64,000 bases of DNA, from contig SCUK01000005.1 in NCBI GenBank assembly GCA_004297445.1, forward strand, positions 1 through 64,000. Reading direction: 5' to 3'. The notes beneath the pieces were generated by a model. The model searched no databases and was not told the DNA's origin. It worked only from the letters and a program-made list of their open reading frames with translations. Below are positions 1 to 10,064 of this stretch, piece after piece. The translations under genes and the position numbers were made by a program. This DNA comes from Anaerolineae bacterium (GTDB lineage Bacteria; Chloroflexota; Anaerolineae; Anaerolineales; UBA11579). How positions within the stretch are numbered: position 1 is the first letter of the stretch; each line of letters opens with the position of its first letter.

Positions 1-3000
1 GCTGGCTGGGGACTCTGGCTGACCTTTCCGGCCGCCGCCCAGTCTGCGGGACTTCTAGCACTCGCCGCCGGCGCGCTTGTTCCACTCCTGGTAACCGGCT
101 TGCTGGTCTTCAGCTTGTTTAGATTCACCTACCGTCCCTTCGGCTGGGCCGCGGCCCTGTTGTTTCCGCTTGCGTTCGTCCGCGGGTTGGCACTCGTGGG
201 TCTGCAGGAGTCGTATTACCCACCGGCTTGGGCCGCGCTGGCATTCGCCTATGTGCTGGCCCTGCGTCGGCTGATGACGGCGCGATCCTGGCTGGGCCTG
301 TTGCGCTGGCCGCTGGCTGTGACTGCCCTGCTCATTGCCGGATTTACCTACGTTTTCTCATTGCCCTTTATGTTACTGGCGGAGTATGCCGGCCCGGTAA
401 TTCTGACGGAGGCGTTGATTGCGGCTCTGGCGATTCTGGTCGCCGGACTGTTTCGGCTGCGTTGGCCAATGGCGGTCGAACCCTGGCTGTCCATCATTCC
501 CATGACCCTGGCAATGACGACATATGGTGAGACCTGGATCGGCCGGCCGCCGGTGGGGGGGATTTCGCCATTATGCTGGCCGGGCTGGGTCTGGCACATC
601 TAATCCCTGCCGCGCTCTTGGACAGACTGCCAACCCGTTACGCCCACGGCCTGTACCTTGGCGGCTACGGAATGCTTGGGCTGGCCGCGTTGGCGGCGCC
701 TGCGGACACCCATACAGGAGTCTGGGTTCTTGGCCTGGGGCTGGTGGCGGGCCTTGGGTCGGCCCTGCTGGCACACTTCGGGAGGCACCGTTCGTGGCAG
801 GACCTGCTCGACCGATGGCTGCCAAAACCCGACGGGCTGATTCGGGGTCTGGTGGCCAACGCCTTCCTGTGGGCGCTGGCCGGGGTGTTCCCGGTGTGGA
901 TCGCCATGCTGCTCGTTGAGCTGGAAGTTCCCCCGCCCTATCCATGGTTGGGCATCGCCGCCAGCGGGCTGTTCTTCCAGGCCCTTGCGTTTGGCTTGCG
1001 CAGGGTGCGGTCCGATTACCCGGCACCGTTCCTCATCAGCGGCCACCTCTATATGCTGTTGGCTTTAATCGCCTCTCTGCCAAGAACCTGGGCCATCTTT
1101 CTTGGTCACTCCTCATTCCACGACGTGCGCACGTTCGGGCTGGCCTTCCTGCTGGTGCAGGGCATTGCGGTGGGTTTCTATGCGGCTTCCGCTGTCTATC
1201 ACCAGCGGCGGGCACTGGCGCATCTGGCCGCCTGGCTGACCTTCCTGCCTGTCACCCTGGTGGGTATCGTCTTTTCCGGGGATGTCCTGCCACGCCCACT
1301 CGCGGTCGTTGAGTTTGCCTGGCTGTGGACGCTGTGGTCGGCGGTCTTGCTGCTGGGTGGCTGGCTGCTCGACCGGCAGCCAGTTCGCTATGCTCACGGG
1401 CCCTACCTGTTTGGCTATCTCTTGGGAGGCTTTGCGTTGATCTGGTCGTTCTCGGACCGGCTGGTCAACCTGTATACGTTTGGCGTTTTGCTGGTCATCT
1501 GGATAGGATCTCAGGCGCTGGTGTATACGGGCCGTCATCACAGTTACGAAAACCTGATGCAGAGATTTTGGCCCGCGCCGGAAAACCTCGTCCGGCGAAC
1601 CGCCGCGGCAGTTTTTCTCTTCCTGGCCGCCTATGGCTTTCCGATCTGGCTAGCTCAACTTCTGGCTTATCAGGACGTTCCCCTGGCCTGGCGCGGCCTG
1701 GCCTTCGCCCTGACCAGCCCCCTTTATATCGCCTTCGGGCTGGCGCTGCGGCGGGCGCGGCCGGAATACGCCTGGCCGTTATTTTCTGGCGGCTATGCCC
1801 TAACAGCCATCGGCGCCATGCTTTCGTTCGAGCACACGCGTCTGACGATTGCCGTGCTTGCCGTGATCGCAGTCGTGTATGCCGCTTCAGCCTACATCTT
1901 TCGCCAGTCGTTCTGGCTCTATCTGGCGGCCGGGCTGGTCCCAATCATCGCCGTCTTGGAAGTTCGAGCCTACCACGGCCGCTTGCCCAGCGACTGGAGT
2001 TCCGGCGTTTTGCTGAGCCTGGCCTTTGTCTATTTTGCACTTGGTCAGTTCCTGGATCGGCGAACCCCGCCTGCGACTCCGACGGTGGGAACCTTCGCTT
2101 TGCCCTTGTATGCGGTGGGCTATCTGATGAGTGCAGTTGCGCTTGGAATTGCGAGTGGCAGCGGCGACAATGACCTTGCCGTGAAAGCGTTCCTTGCCGG
2201 CGCAGCCCTGTATGGACTGACCGCCTGGCGGCTGCGGGAGCCGCTGTTCCTGTATCCCTCAGTTTGGCTGCTGGCGGTCCCCTATTACCTATTGATGGCT
2301 CAGACGACCCTGCCCCCGCAGTACCGCGGGCTGGGCTGGATGCCGTTCATCCTTGCATTGATCGCTGTGGGACGCACCTGGTTTCAGCGCCAACCGTTGG
2401 GAATCACGTCGGTGCGTTCCTTCTTCGCGGCGTTGACCCAACCCGCCATGCCGTTTTACCTGTTGGCCTATGGCTTGAGTGTCTTGATGCTGGGCTTTTC
2501 GCAAGGCGACCTGAAGGTATTCGCGCTGGCGTTTGGGACCGCGGCATTCCTGTATTTCGGCTCGGCGGCGCTCTTCCGTACCCCGCGCTGGTTCATCCCG
2601 GCGCTGTTGTCGGTACATTTGGGAGTTCTGACGTATTTTGTGGCCCGGCCCAGCGGTAATCCTCCGTATTGGATCAGCCTGCCCTTCCTGCCGGTCACCT
2701 GGTTGATTACCCTGGCAGGACTGGCGTTCCTCCGCTGGCTGCCGCCGAAGACTGCCGTAGTCGAAGAGCAGGGCACATCCTTGCGCATTCGCTGGCCGTT
2801 TGCCGGTCACCTGCTTACCCCTTCTTGGGCCCAGCCGTTCTTCGGCTTTGCGGCCGCCGACGTGCTGATTTGGCAAGCCGTCGCTCTGTTCGGATATGAG
2901 ACCACGATTCTCTTGGGGATTGGTCACTTCGTCTTGCTGGGATTGCTGGCCCAATTATGGCTGGACAGCGGGCTGGCCTATGGGGCGTTGGCGCTGTTGC

Positions 3001-3827
3001 TGCTGACTGCAGGCAGCCGTCTGAGCATGGCCGGCATCCCGCTGAGCGACACCGCGGCCTGGATTGGTGGGATGGGTTTGGGTCTGTACCTCCTGGCCCG
3101 GCTGACGGACGCCTACTGCTCCCGCAGCCAGCCCCGCCCGACCCGGCTGCGGGTCTGGGTCGTTCCAGCCACGAATATTTCGGTGATCTTGACCGGGTTG
3201 GGGGTAGTTTCGGCTCTCCCGGCGGCGTTCAGCAAACCCACGATTGCTGCGATTGCCTTTGGATTTGCCGGCGCGCTTTACGTCGCGGTGGCCTATCGCG
3301 GGCGGTACCACCGTCTGGGGTATGCCGGTATGGCCTTGCTGCTGGCAGCCTGGGTGATTCTGCTTGTGCAGCAGGAGGTGAGCGAACCGCAGTGGTACGC
3401 CATTCCCGCCGGGTTGTATTTTGTGACGATCGGTTTCCTGGAACGGCTGCGTGCCCGGCGCACGTTTGCCCTCCTGGTGGAAGGGTTTGGCCTGGCGGTG
3501 TTGCTCTTAACATCCTTTATTCAGTCGACCAACGGCGCAGCCGGATTCCCTTACTTCGTCCTGCTCCTGGCAGAAGGCTTGCTCGTCGCCTGGTGGGCGG
3601 CGGTTCAACAACTGCGAGTGCCGTTCCTGACAGGTGTGGCTGCTGTGGTCCTGAATGTCGTCGCGCAGGTCATCGTAACTCTGAGCGTGTATGACCGCTT
3701 CCGCTGGTTGATCATCCTGGGCGTGGGGCTGATGCTGGTGGCCCTGGCCGTAGTGATTGAGCGCCGGCGCGAGCGTATCGTGACGCAGGCTCGCGCCTGG
3801 CGCGAGACCATTGAGAGTTGGAACTAG
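1..3827 (+). CDS. Giant polytopic membrane protein, 5'-truncated, probable frameshift
   Basis: The reading frame is open from base 1, so the true start lies outside the window. It runs in frame 1 to a stop at 601-603, while the continuation lies in another frame (from about 573, 1084 aa). The switch sits at a run of seven G (555-561). Joining the frames there gives a continuous sequence with a module LDR-P-RYAHG-YL-GY at 618-668 that recurs at 1368-1418, so the break is a sequencing error or a real frameshift. More than 20 hydrophobic segments fill the length, with internal repeats suggesting duplication of a membrane unit. No catalytic motif is seen; function is unknown. The next gene starts 3 nt after the stop, indicating an operon. 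A related protein is encoded at 56.3-59.3 kb. Confidence 0.75.
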
Positions 3828-3830
3828 ACT

Positions 3831-5714
3831 ATGGAAGAGATGAGGTCCGCCGAAGAGCTGAAAGCGCAGGACGCTGCCCCGCAGAAAAGGAAGCGAACGG
3901 GGCTGATTTGGGCGAAGAGCGCCCTGATTCTCGTCGGTTTCCTCTGGCTGGCGGGGGAAATCGCCCAACCGATCGCGGCGCGGCGCGGCTGGTCCGTTAT
4001 GGAATCGTCCCGTGGAGGGTTGGCCCCTGCATCTGGTCGCGTTGACGCTATAGCTCTCGATTCCGAAGGGAGTGTCTGGTTCGGTACACCTACGGGTCTT
4101 GTTAACGTGACGGTGAGTGGAACGAGACACTTCTTTGACGCACTGAATTCCGGTCTCCCGCACAGCAGCGTCACAGCCCTCGCTATTGGCAGCGATGGTG
4201 CCGTCTGGGTCGGCACCCTGGGCGGACTGAGTGTTCTAAGAGATGGAACCTGGCAAACTTTTTCCCGCGCCAATTCGAGACTCCTGGCGAGTGATCAAAT
4301 CTCGGCGCTGGCCATTGACAGCCAAGGCAGCGTGTGGATCGGGACGACCAGGGGCCTCAGCCTGCTTAAATCCGGGACCATCATACGTGAGTTCAAGTCA
4401 ACCGCCAGCTATCGATTTGCTGGCGGGAACATCACCGCTCTTGCCATCGACGATGCGGATATCGTGTGGACAGGCACTTATGTGGACGGCTTGAGAACAG
4501 GCAGTCAATGGGGGCTGTGGCAAGCCTATACTGTGTTAAATTCAGGCATTAGAGACAACAGCATCACGTATGTCGGCAAGGGTCCTGATGGCAGCCTGAT
4601 TGTGGGGTCGCGGCTTGGCTTGAACGTCCTGAAGGCCGACCGCAGTTGGGAGTTCTATTCGCCTGAAAACTCAGGATTGGCGGATCAATATGTTAGGTCG
4701 GCGCTATTTGATTATGAGGGAAATTTATGGGTGTTGGGATTTTTCACTCTGAGCCGGCGCCATACCGATGGGAGTTGGGAAACCTATAATTCCACGAATT
4801 CGGTTCTTTCGGGGAACAAGTTTCATTCCCTCGCCCTGGGGTCCGACGGTCGCGTGTGGATCGGCACGGACCGAGGCCTGGCGATCTTGGAACCTGCGGC
4901 CGCCATGCCCTGGCTGGCGGAGCCGCTCTATCGGGTGCGCAGCAGCCTGCGCAAGCTGATCAGCCTGGTGGTGGTGCTGGTGGTGGCCGTGAAGAGTATA
5001 CAAGTCACCCTTGGCCGCAGGGGTCGGCGGTTGGAAACGCCCCTCTCCCAGGCGAGGGAAAAAAGTACCGAAAGCGGACCTTTCTTGGATCAGCTCGCCA
5101 GACGCGCCAATGCTGCATACAACTGGATCAAATGGATCTCCCTCATCACTGTGCCCTGGATGATCTACGCTCAATCGGACCTGAACAGCAGATCGAGTCT
5201 GCTGGATTGGGCCTGGGCGGGCCTGGTACCTGCCAGTTTGCACCTCCTGCTCTTGCCGAGAGCCACGCGAGACTCGTCGCTGTTCGTTCGCCGTCATACC
5301 CAACAGGCGCTTATGCTTGTGGCCCTGCGAGCCGCTACGACAGTCTGGCTGATTGGTCTCACGCGCGGCGATGGTTTTCCCCTCTGGCTACTGGTCAATG
5401 GAACGTTGTGGATGTGGGGTAGCACGAGGGGAAAGCTGCAGGTGAAACGTGGGGAGTGCTGGTTGATGCGCCGCCGAGGCGAAGTCCATCTTCTTCCGAC
5501 GGCAAACGGTCACGTTGAATTTCCATCAACCCCTGTCGATTTCGTACCAGCCGATGTCAAAGCCGCCTGGGACCAGGCCGGGCGCTACCTGCAGGCCAAG
5601 CGGCCAGAGTTGGCAAAAAAGCACTACCTGATTGTCTTTCGTGAAGGTCCGCCCGCCTGGCGGGCGCGAGCCATTGAGGCCCTGCGGAAACTCGGAGAAG
5701 TGGAAACCATGTGA
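3831..5714 (+). CDS. Membrane protein with two-component-regulator-type propeller repeats
   Basis: 627 aa. A transmembrane segment near residues 27-47 is followed by an extracytoplasmic beta-propeller made of repeats with the signature VW-G(T)-GL (for example VWFGT, VWVGT, VWIGT), known from the Reg_prop family of sensor kinases, at about residues 60-355. More hydrophobic segments follow around residues 370-390 and 430-530, then a soluble tail of about 95 aa. No histidine kinase or output domain follows the propeller, unlike the classical hybrid sensors. It lies 3 nt after the giant membrane protein gene and 7 nt before the PrsW-like protease gene, so the three probably form one transcription unit. 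A sensing or scaffold role is inferred only. Confidence 0.75.
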   Translation: MEEMRSAEELKAQDAAPQKRKRTGLIWAKSALILVGFLWLAGEIAQPIAARRGWSVMESSRGGLAPASGRVDAIALDSEGSVWFGTPTGLVNVTVSGTRHFFDALNSGLPHSSVTALAIGSDGAVWVGTLGGLSVLRDGTWQTFSRANSRLLASDQISALAIDSQGSVWIGTTRGLSLLKSGTIIREFKSTASYRFAGGNITALAIDDADIVWTGTYVDGLRTGSQWGLWQAYTVLNSGIRDNSITYVGKGPDGSLIVGSRLGLNVLKADRSWEFYSPENSGLADQYVRSALFDYEGNLWVLGFFTLSRRHTDGSWETYNSTNSVLSGNKFHSLALGSDGRVWIGTDRGLAILEPAAAMPWLAEPLYRVRSSLRKLISLVVVLVVAVKSIQVTLGRRGRRLETPLSQAREKSTESGPFLDQLARRANAAYNWIKWISLITVPWMIYAQSDLNSRSSLLDWAWAGLVPASLHLLLLPRATRDSSLFVRRHTQQALMLVALRAATTVWLIGLTRGDGFPLWLLVNGTLWMWGSTRGKLQVKRGECWLMRRRGEVHLLPTANGHVEFPSTPVDFVPADVKAAWDQAGRYLQAKRPELAKKHYLIVFREGPPAWRARAIEALRKLGEVETM

Positions 5715-5721
5715 GGGATCG

Positions 5722-7023
5722 ATGAAGAATCATGCGGACAAACCCAACCAATTCTTTGCGTATGCAGCCATGGCAACCGGCGTCGTTCTGTTGACCAGCG
5801 GTGTCGTTGCGGTCGTTGGCTATCTGGGGTTGCCACTCCTGCTGCCTTTTGAAGATGTCCTCAGCGGGCAATTGGGCATAATGGCGGCCATTTTCCTCGG
5901 GTTGGGGGGCGGGAGCCTGGCATTGGTTCACGGACTGGCAGCGGCTCGAAACCGCGTTTCGCGCCCAGTGCGTCTGCCCTCTCCGTACGCTTTCTGGCTC
6001 ACGTTTGCTCTGGTTCTTGGGTTGGGCAACCTCGTGTTGAATATCAACCTGGCGCGGGAGTTTCTGTTTCCTCCATTATTCGCTCTGGGCGCAGCACTAC
6101 CCACGTTTGCCGTCCTGGCCTGGACCGTCCGGCGGCTGGGCAGTCCCGTTACCTGGCGGCAGGCCAGCCTGATGCTGGTCTCTGGCGGAACGGTGTCGAT
6201 TTTGGTCACGTTCCTGCTGGGAAGCATCATGCCGTTCATCTTCTATCTATTGGTCGAACCGCTGGAGGAAATAACGCTTTCGGTGATTGACCTATTTATT
6301 CCCAGTGGGCCGGGCTTTCTGGAACGCCTGCTTTTCTCGCCCGAGCTTGTCTTCTTTTTAATCATCGTTGCGATGCAGGCGCCCATTCCGGAAGAGTTCG
6401 CCAAAGCGCTTGGGCCGGGATTCCTCCGGAGCAACAATGAAGGGCAGGCTTTTTTGGTGGGGATGTTTTCGGGAGCGGGTTTCGCGATTGTCGAGAACAT
6501 GCTCTACGAGAGTGTCTATGCCAGTTGGAGTGGCTGGAGCTGGGGTGGCGTAACGGCCATTCGCGGTATCGGTTCGGTGCTTCACTTGCTGGGCACTGGC
6601 ATCATCGCACTGGCCCTGTATCGCGAACGGCAGCGCGGGGTGGGTTGGTTTGGGCGAGTCGCAAAAGCATATCTAATCTCGGTCGGGCTGCACACCTTGT
6701 GGAATGGAGGCTTTGACGCGTTTCTCTACCTGAGCGGGTTGGAATACTACGGCGGCGTGGGACCGTCGCTATCGGTTTATGGTCTGTATGTGGAGGGAAT
6801 CCTGGTTGTTTATCTTACGGCGCTTTCGGCCGGCCTTTGGTGGCTGCTGCGGAGAATTGCCGCGCAGCTTGAACAAGCGATCCCGGATGTCGATGAACAG
6901 CCGCTGGTATCACGAAGGGCGCTGGCTGTGTGGGCGACGGCCTGTGTGATGATCCTCATCCCAATCGGGGCGGCGCTGGGTCGGGCGTGGGGACCCATTC
7001 AGGAACTGATCTTAGGCAGGTAA
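5722..7023 (+). CDS. PrsW-family intramembrane protease
   Basis: About 433 aa with many transmembrane segments. The family's motifs are visible: EEFAK within PIPEEFAKALG, FAIVEN, a histidine-bearing helix (SVLHLLG) and a HTLWNGG motif. These are the glutamate and histidine metal ligands of PrsW/CAAX-like membrane metalloproteases, which cleave anti-sigma factors or other membrane proteins. The ATG at 5722 was chosen because GAGGG lies just upstream; the frame is open back to 5632, but that would overlap the preceding gene by 83 nt. It is the last gene of the left operon. Its substrate is unknown; the propeller protein next door is a possible partner. Confidence 0.8.
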   Translation: MKNHADKPNQFFAYAAMATGVVLLTSGVVAVVGYLGLPLLLPFEDVLSGQLGIMAAIFLGLGGGSLALVHGLAAARNRVSRPVRLPSPYAFWLTFALVLGLGNLVLNINLAREFLFPPLFALGAALPTFAVLAWTVRRLGSPVTWRQASLMLVSGGTVSILVTFLLGSIMPFIFYLLVEPLEEITLSVIDLFIPSGPGFLERLLFSPELVFFLIIVAMQAPIPEEFAKALGPGFLRSNNEGQAFLVGMFSGAGFAIVENMLYESVYASWSGWSWGGVTAIRGIGSVLHLLGTGIIALALYRERQRGVGWFGRVAKAYLISVGLHTLWNGGFDAFLYLSGLEYYGGVGPSLSVYGLYVEGILVVYLTALSAGLWWLLRRIAAQLEQAIPDVDEQPLVSRRALAVWATACVMILIPIGAALGRAWGPIQELILGR

Positions 7024-7050
7024 TCCTACAGTACTTACGTTTAGCGTCCC

Positions 7051-9084
7051 TCAAGACAGCGCGTCCACAAACTCCAAGACTGTGGCTTGCCGTTGTTCTG
7101 GCTGTTTTTCCAGGGCTTGCTGGATAGCGGCGGCGACTTCTGGCGAAAGGTCACGGACAAGACTGCGCGGATCAGGGGCAGGTTGGGAAAGATGCGCCAT
7201 CAGCAACGCGGCAGCGTTATCATACTTAAAGGGAAGCCTTCCGGTCAGCATCTGAAACACCATCACACCGAAGGAGTACAGATCTGCCCGCGCGTCGATA
7301 TCCCGCGAAGCCCGGATCTGTTCCGGCGCGATGTATTCGAGCGTTCCCACCATGCCCCCGGTTTCGGTCAGGAGAGTGGTTGCGCTGACCATTTTCGCAA
7401 TGCCGAAGTCAGTTAGCAATGCCCGTATTTTCCCACCTCCCGGCCCGGCGACTGGTTCCAGAAGGATATTGGAAGGCTTAATGTCGCGATGGACCAATCC
7501 CTGTTGATGCGCGTACGCCAGCGCTGACGCAATCTCGCGGACCATTGGCATGGCCTCTGCGAGCGGCAAGGGACCCTGTTCATTGAGATAGGATTTCAAG
7601 TCGCTGCCAGTCACGAACGGCATCACGATGTAGTGGGTGCCATTCAGTTCACCAAAGTCAAGGACTTCAATAATATTGGGATGCTGAAGCGATGCGATGA
7701 TTCGAGCCTCGCGCTGAAATCGCTTCAGAAATGTGTCGTCGGTAGCGTGACCGCTGGGAAGAATCTTTAGCGCCACCGGGTGCTGCCGGTCAGGATGGGT
7801 GGCCTTGTATACTTCCGACATTCCGCCGCGACCGATTAATTCAAGATTTTGATACTGCTCAAAGGTGGCCTGGCGAATGGCCTCCGCAGCCTGGTCCAAA
7901 TTCTTCCGCATGAGTTGGCGCGGTGGCTGCTCATAATCAATGTGAATGTCAAAGAGTCGCCGGTCGACCAGGAGTCGCAAGCGGTTCCGGCTGGGTTGAA
8001 ACAACCCAGCCACAATCAGGGTGGCGATAACGGCGGAAAGCGACGTTTGCTCATTGTCTACGAAAGCCAGAAACACACGTTGCAGAAGAAAGATTCCTGC
8101 CAGAAATACCGCGCCGAGGACCAGGGTCAGGGTGCCGTAGATGAGTGAGCGGTTGAGCAGGTAATCGATATCCCACAGCCGATAGCGCAGAATGGAAAAC
8201 GCCAGGGCAAACAACAGGAAAAAGAAGAACAGGTTGTAGAGCAACGGGTCAATAACCAGCAGGATGAGCGCCAATTCGGGATCGCCGGGTTGCCAGAACA
8301 GGAATGCAAAGGAATTCAGGCCAACCACCAGCAAAATTCCCAACAGTTCCCCAGCCGTCCCGAGAATCATCCACTTCATTTGCTGTCGTTCCATGTGTGT
8401 AGCGACGTATCGGTAGCGATACACTTGGGCGGCAAAGCCGCTTACGAGTACGCCTATAAAGACAAGGTAGGGCGTATATCCCTGAAAAAAAATAGGTACC
8501 GGCAAGCTCAGATAGGCGAGAATCTGCCGGATATTATTTCTTACCAATTCCCACAAGGTAACCAGGGGGATGAGCCAGCGTGACCACCCGGGCACAAATT
8601 TCCCGTTTGGAAAGATCAGCAGGAAAACAAAGACCGATACGGTTGAGAGGACCATGGTCAGGGTAGCGGGGATGTACCAGGGGTGGGTAATTTCCCGGAC
8701 CAATGGCCGAACAAAGAATGGGAAGAGAATTGAGGCGAGCATTAATGTGCCAGACATGAAAATCGCCAGCCGGCTTGCAGATTTTCGGAAAAAGATCAGC
8801 AAGCCAAGCCCGTAATAACCCAGCACCAATAAGGTGTCCAGGATAATGAAATACCAGCTGAAAAATGCGACGGGCTTCTGAGTCTGGGAAGACTCAAGCT
8901 GAACTGGCATCCATACGCCCCCCTGTGGGATCCCTCGAACAAAATACTCTTCAATTCGCCCCGGATAAGCCGCCAGGATGACAGACAGGGTGAGGGCGGC
9001 AATCAGTGCCCAAGTGAACCGCGCCCATGCAAGGGGCAGGTTTTCAAGACGCGCAGAGGAGGATTGCGATATCCGATTCTTCAT
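7051..9084 (-). CDS. Ser/Thr protein kinase with N-terminal multi-pass membrane sensor
   Basis: About 677 aa from the ATG at 9084; a GTG at 9147 would add 21 residues. The N-terminal half (about 360 aa) has roughly nine hydrophobic helices and ends in a segment with LNRSLIYGTLT and RLLVDRRLFD, a module I associate with membrane sensor histidine kinases of Chloroflexota. The C-terminal half is a complete Hanks-type kinase: glycine loop GRGGMSEVY, catalytic HRDIKPSN, DFGIAK and an APE-type EYIAPEQ. It ends soon after the kinase, without PASTA repeats. It likely phosphorylates cytosolic targets on a membrane signal. It is convergent with the PrsW gene (27 nt gap). Confidence 0.88.
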   Translation of the reverse strand: MKNRISQSSSARLENLPLAWARFTWALIAALTLSVILAAYPGRIEEYFVRGIPQGGVWMPVQLESSQTQKPVAFFSWYFIILDTLLVLGYYGLGLLIFFRKSASRLAIFMSGTLMLASILFPFFVRPLVREITHPWYIPATLTMVLSTVSVFVFLLIFPNGKFVPGWSRWLIPLVTLWELVRNNIRQILAYLSLPVPIFFQGYTPYLVFIGVLVSGFAAQVYRYRYVATHMERQQMKWMILGTAGELLGILLVVGLNSFAFLFWQPGDPELALILLVIDPLLYNLFFFFLLFALAFSILRYRLWDIDYLLNRSLIYGTLTLVLGAVFLAGIFLLQRVFLAFVDNEQTSLSAVIATLIVAGLFQPSRNRLRLLVDRRLFDIHIDYEQPPRQLMRKNLDQAAEAIRQATFEQYQNLELIGRGGMSEVYKATHPDRQHPVALKILPSGHATDDTFLKRFQREARIIASLQHPNIIEVLDFGELNGTHYIVMPFVTGSDLKSYLNEQGPLPLAEAMPMVREIASALAYAHQQGLVHRDIKPSNILLEPVAGPGGGKIRALLTDFGIAKMVSATTLLTETGGMVGTLEYIAPEQIRASRDIDARADLYSFGVMVFQMLTGRLPFKYDNAAALLMAHLSQPAPDPRSLVRDLSPEVAAAIQQALEKQPEQRQATVLEFVDALS

Positions 9085-9517
9085 GCCACTCTGTTTCGTG
9101 ACGGCTGCCAATTGCCGCAAGATTCCCGAAACGCTCCCAACCGGCACCAGTTACCAGACGCGAATCAAGTACGAATTCCCGGGCGGTGATGTTTGCAATG
9201 GAGTGGGAAGATGTTGCTGCGTATGTAAAGCAATTGCCTCGTAAGGCATCTGAAAACCATGCTCAGCCAATCGTCAGCGCTTCTTCCTCGCCCAGCGATG
9301 CGCTTGGATTGGAAAGAGGATTAGGCACAGTGGCGGTTTCGCCCGATTGTTTTCAGAGTTGTGCAATCATAGCATAATTAATAGTCAGTTGACGAACCGT
9401 ACTCTCGAGGCAAATACGGCGTCTGACTCGAAATTCAGAGCCGGTTTTTCGCGGTATTGCCCCCGGTCACACCCATTGGCATTCAGCGGCAACGAGACAA
9501 CCAGATGAAACCGAGGC
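9085..9517. other. Divergent intergenic region between kinase and lipoprotein genes
   Basis: About 430 bp between the kinase start and the promoter of the lipoprotein gene. A 63-codon open stretch on the plus strand (9186-9377) has no recognisable domain and no convincing ribosome-binding site, so I do not call it a gene. The kinase promoter should lie here but I could not fix it. Confidence 0.5.
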
Positions 9518-9547
9518 TTGTATTGCCCCCGCCATATGTCATATACT
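9518..9547 (+). promoter_or_regulatory. Sigma-70-like promoter of the lipoprotein gene
   Basis: TTGTAT (9518-9523) and TATACT (9542-9547) are 18 bp apart. The expected transcription start falls at about 9554, exactly on the ATG, and no Shine-Dalgarno sequence lies between. This suggests a leaderless mRNA. Confidence 0.55.
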
Positions 9548-9553
9548 TTTAGC

Positions 9554-9997
9554 ATGAAGCGACTTATCCCTTTGCTTTGTATACTATTCACGACGTTTAC
9601 CGTCGGCTGCAACCGCTTATCGATTACCCCAACCCCGACCTTGTGGCCGGAAGCGGACTTACCGATTGCCCCAACACCGACCTTGTGCCCACTGGCGACC
9701 CCGGAACTTTTCCAGGTGGATCCAATTCCAGCCAGCACCGATCAATCGTCGATCATTGTCCATGTTTATCTTGGGAATCTCGAGGAAATCACCGTCGTCG
9801 CTGAGTCGGGTACATTTACCAGCGCTACCCGTGATGTCGAAGTGACCTTAAAACCAGGCATACTTCATCACCTCGAGGTGCACGGCAAGGTGTTGCAGAT
9901 TGGCGAGGCGGGGCAATGCCAATATGGCGGCTATACCCTCACAACCACAGTCGACAAGAATGGTAGCCCGCTGATTGTGGAGCAGGTATCGCCGTAA
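9554..9997 (+). CDS. Small secreted lipoprotein
   Basis: 147 aa. The start MKRLIPLL is followed by a hydrophobic stretch and a lipobox-like TVGC with cysteine 19, so the mature protein should be lipid-anchored outside the membrane. A threonine/proline-rich linker with two TPTL repeats follows (about residues 24-45), then a soluble domain of about 100 aa with predicted beta character and no family I recognise. The ATG at 9554 was chosen because it gives a proper signal peptide. The gene stands alone between two minus-strand kinase genes. Function unknown. Confidence 0.7.
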   Translation: MKRLIPLLCILFTTFTVGCNRLSITPTPTLWPEADLPIAPTPTLCPLATPELFQVDPIPASTDQSSIIVHVYLGNLEEITVVAESGTFTSATRDVEVTLKPGILHHLEVHGKVLQIGEAGQCQYGGYTLTTTVDKNGSPLIVEQVSP

Positions 9998-10064
9998 CTA
10001 GGCGATGCGGTTTTTGCTGGGAATTCTCCGCATACTGGCTGAATCGAATCTCGAATTGGACAGG

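Noticed and set aside
9186-9377. 63-codon open frame between the kinase and lipoprotein genes
   Set aside because: No ribosome-binding site, domain or hydrophobic pattern; probably chance.
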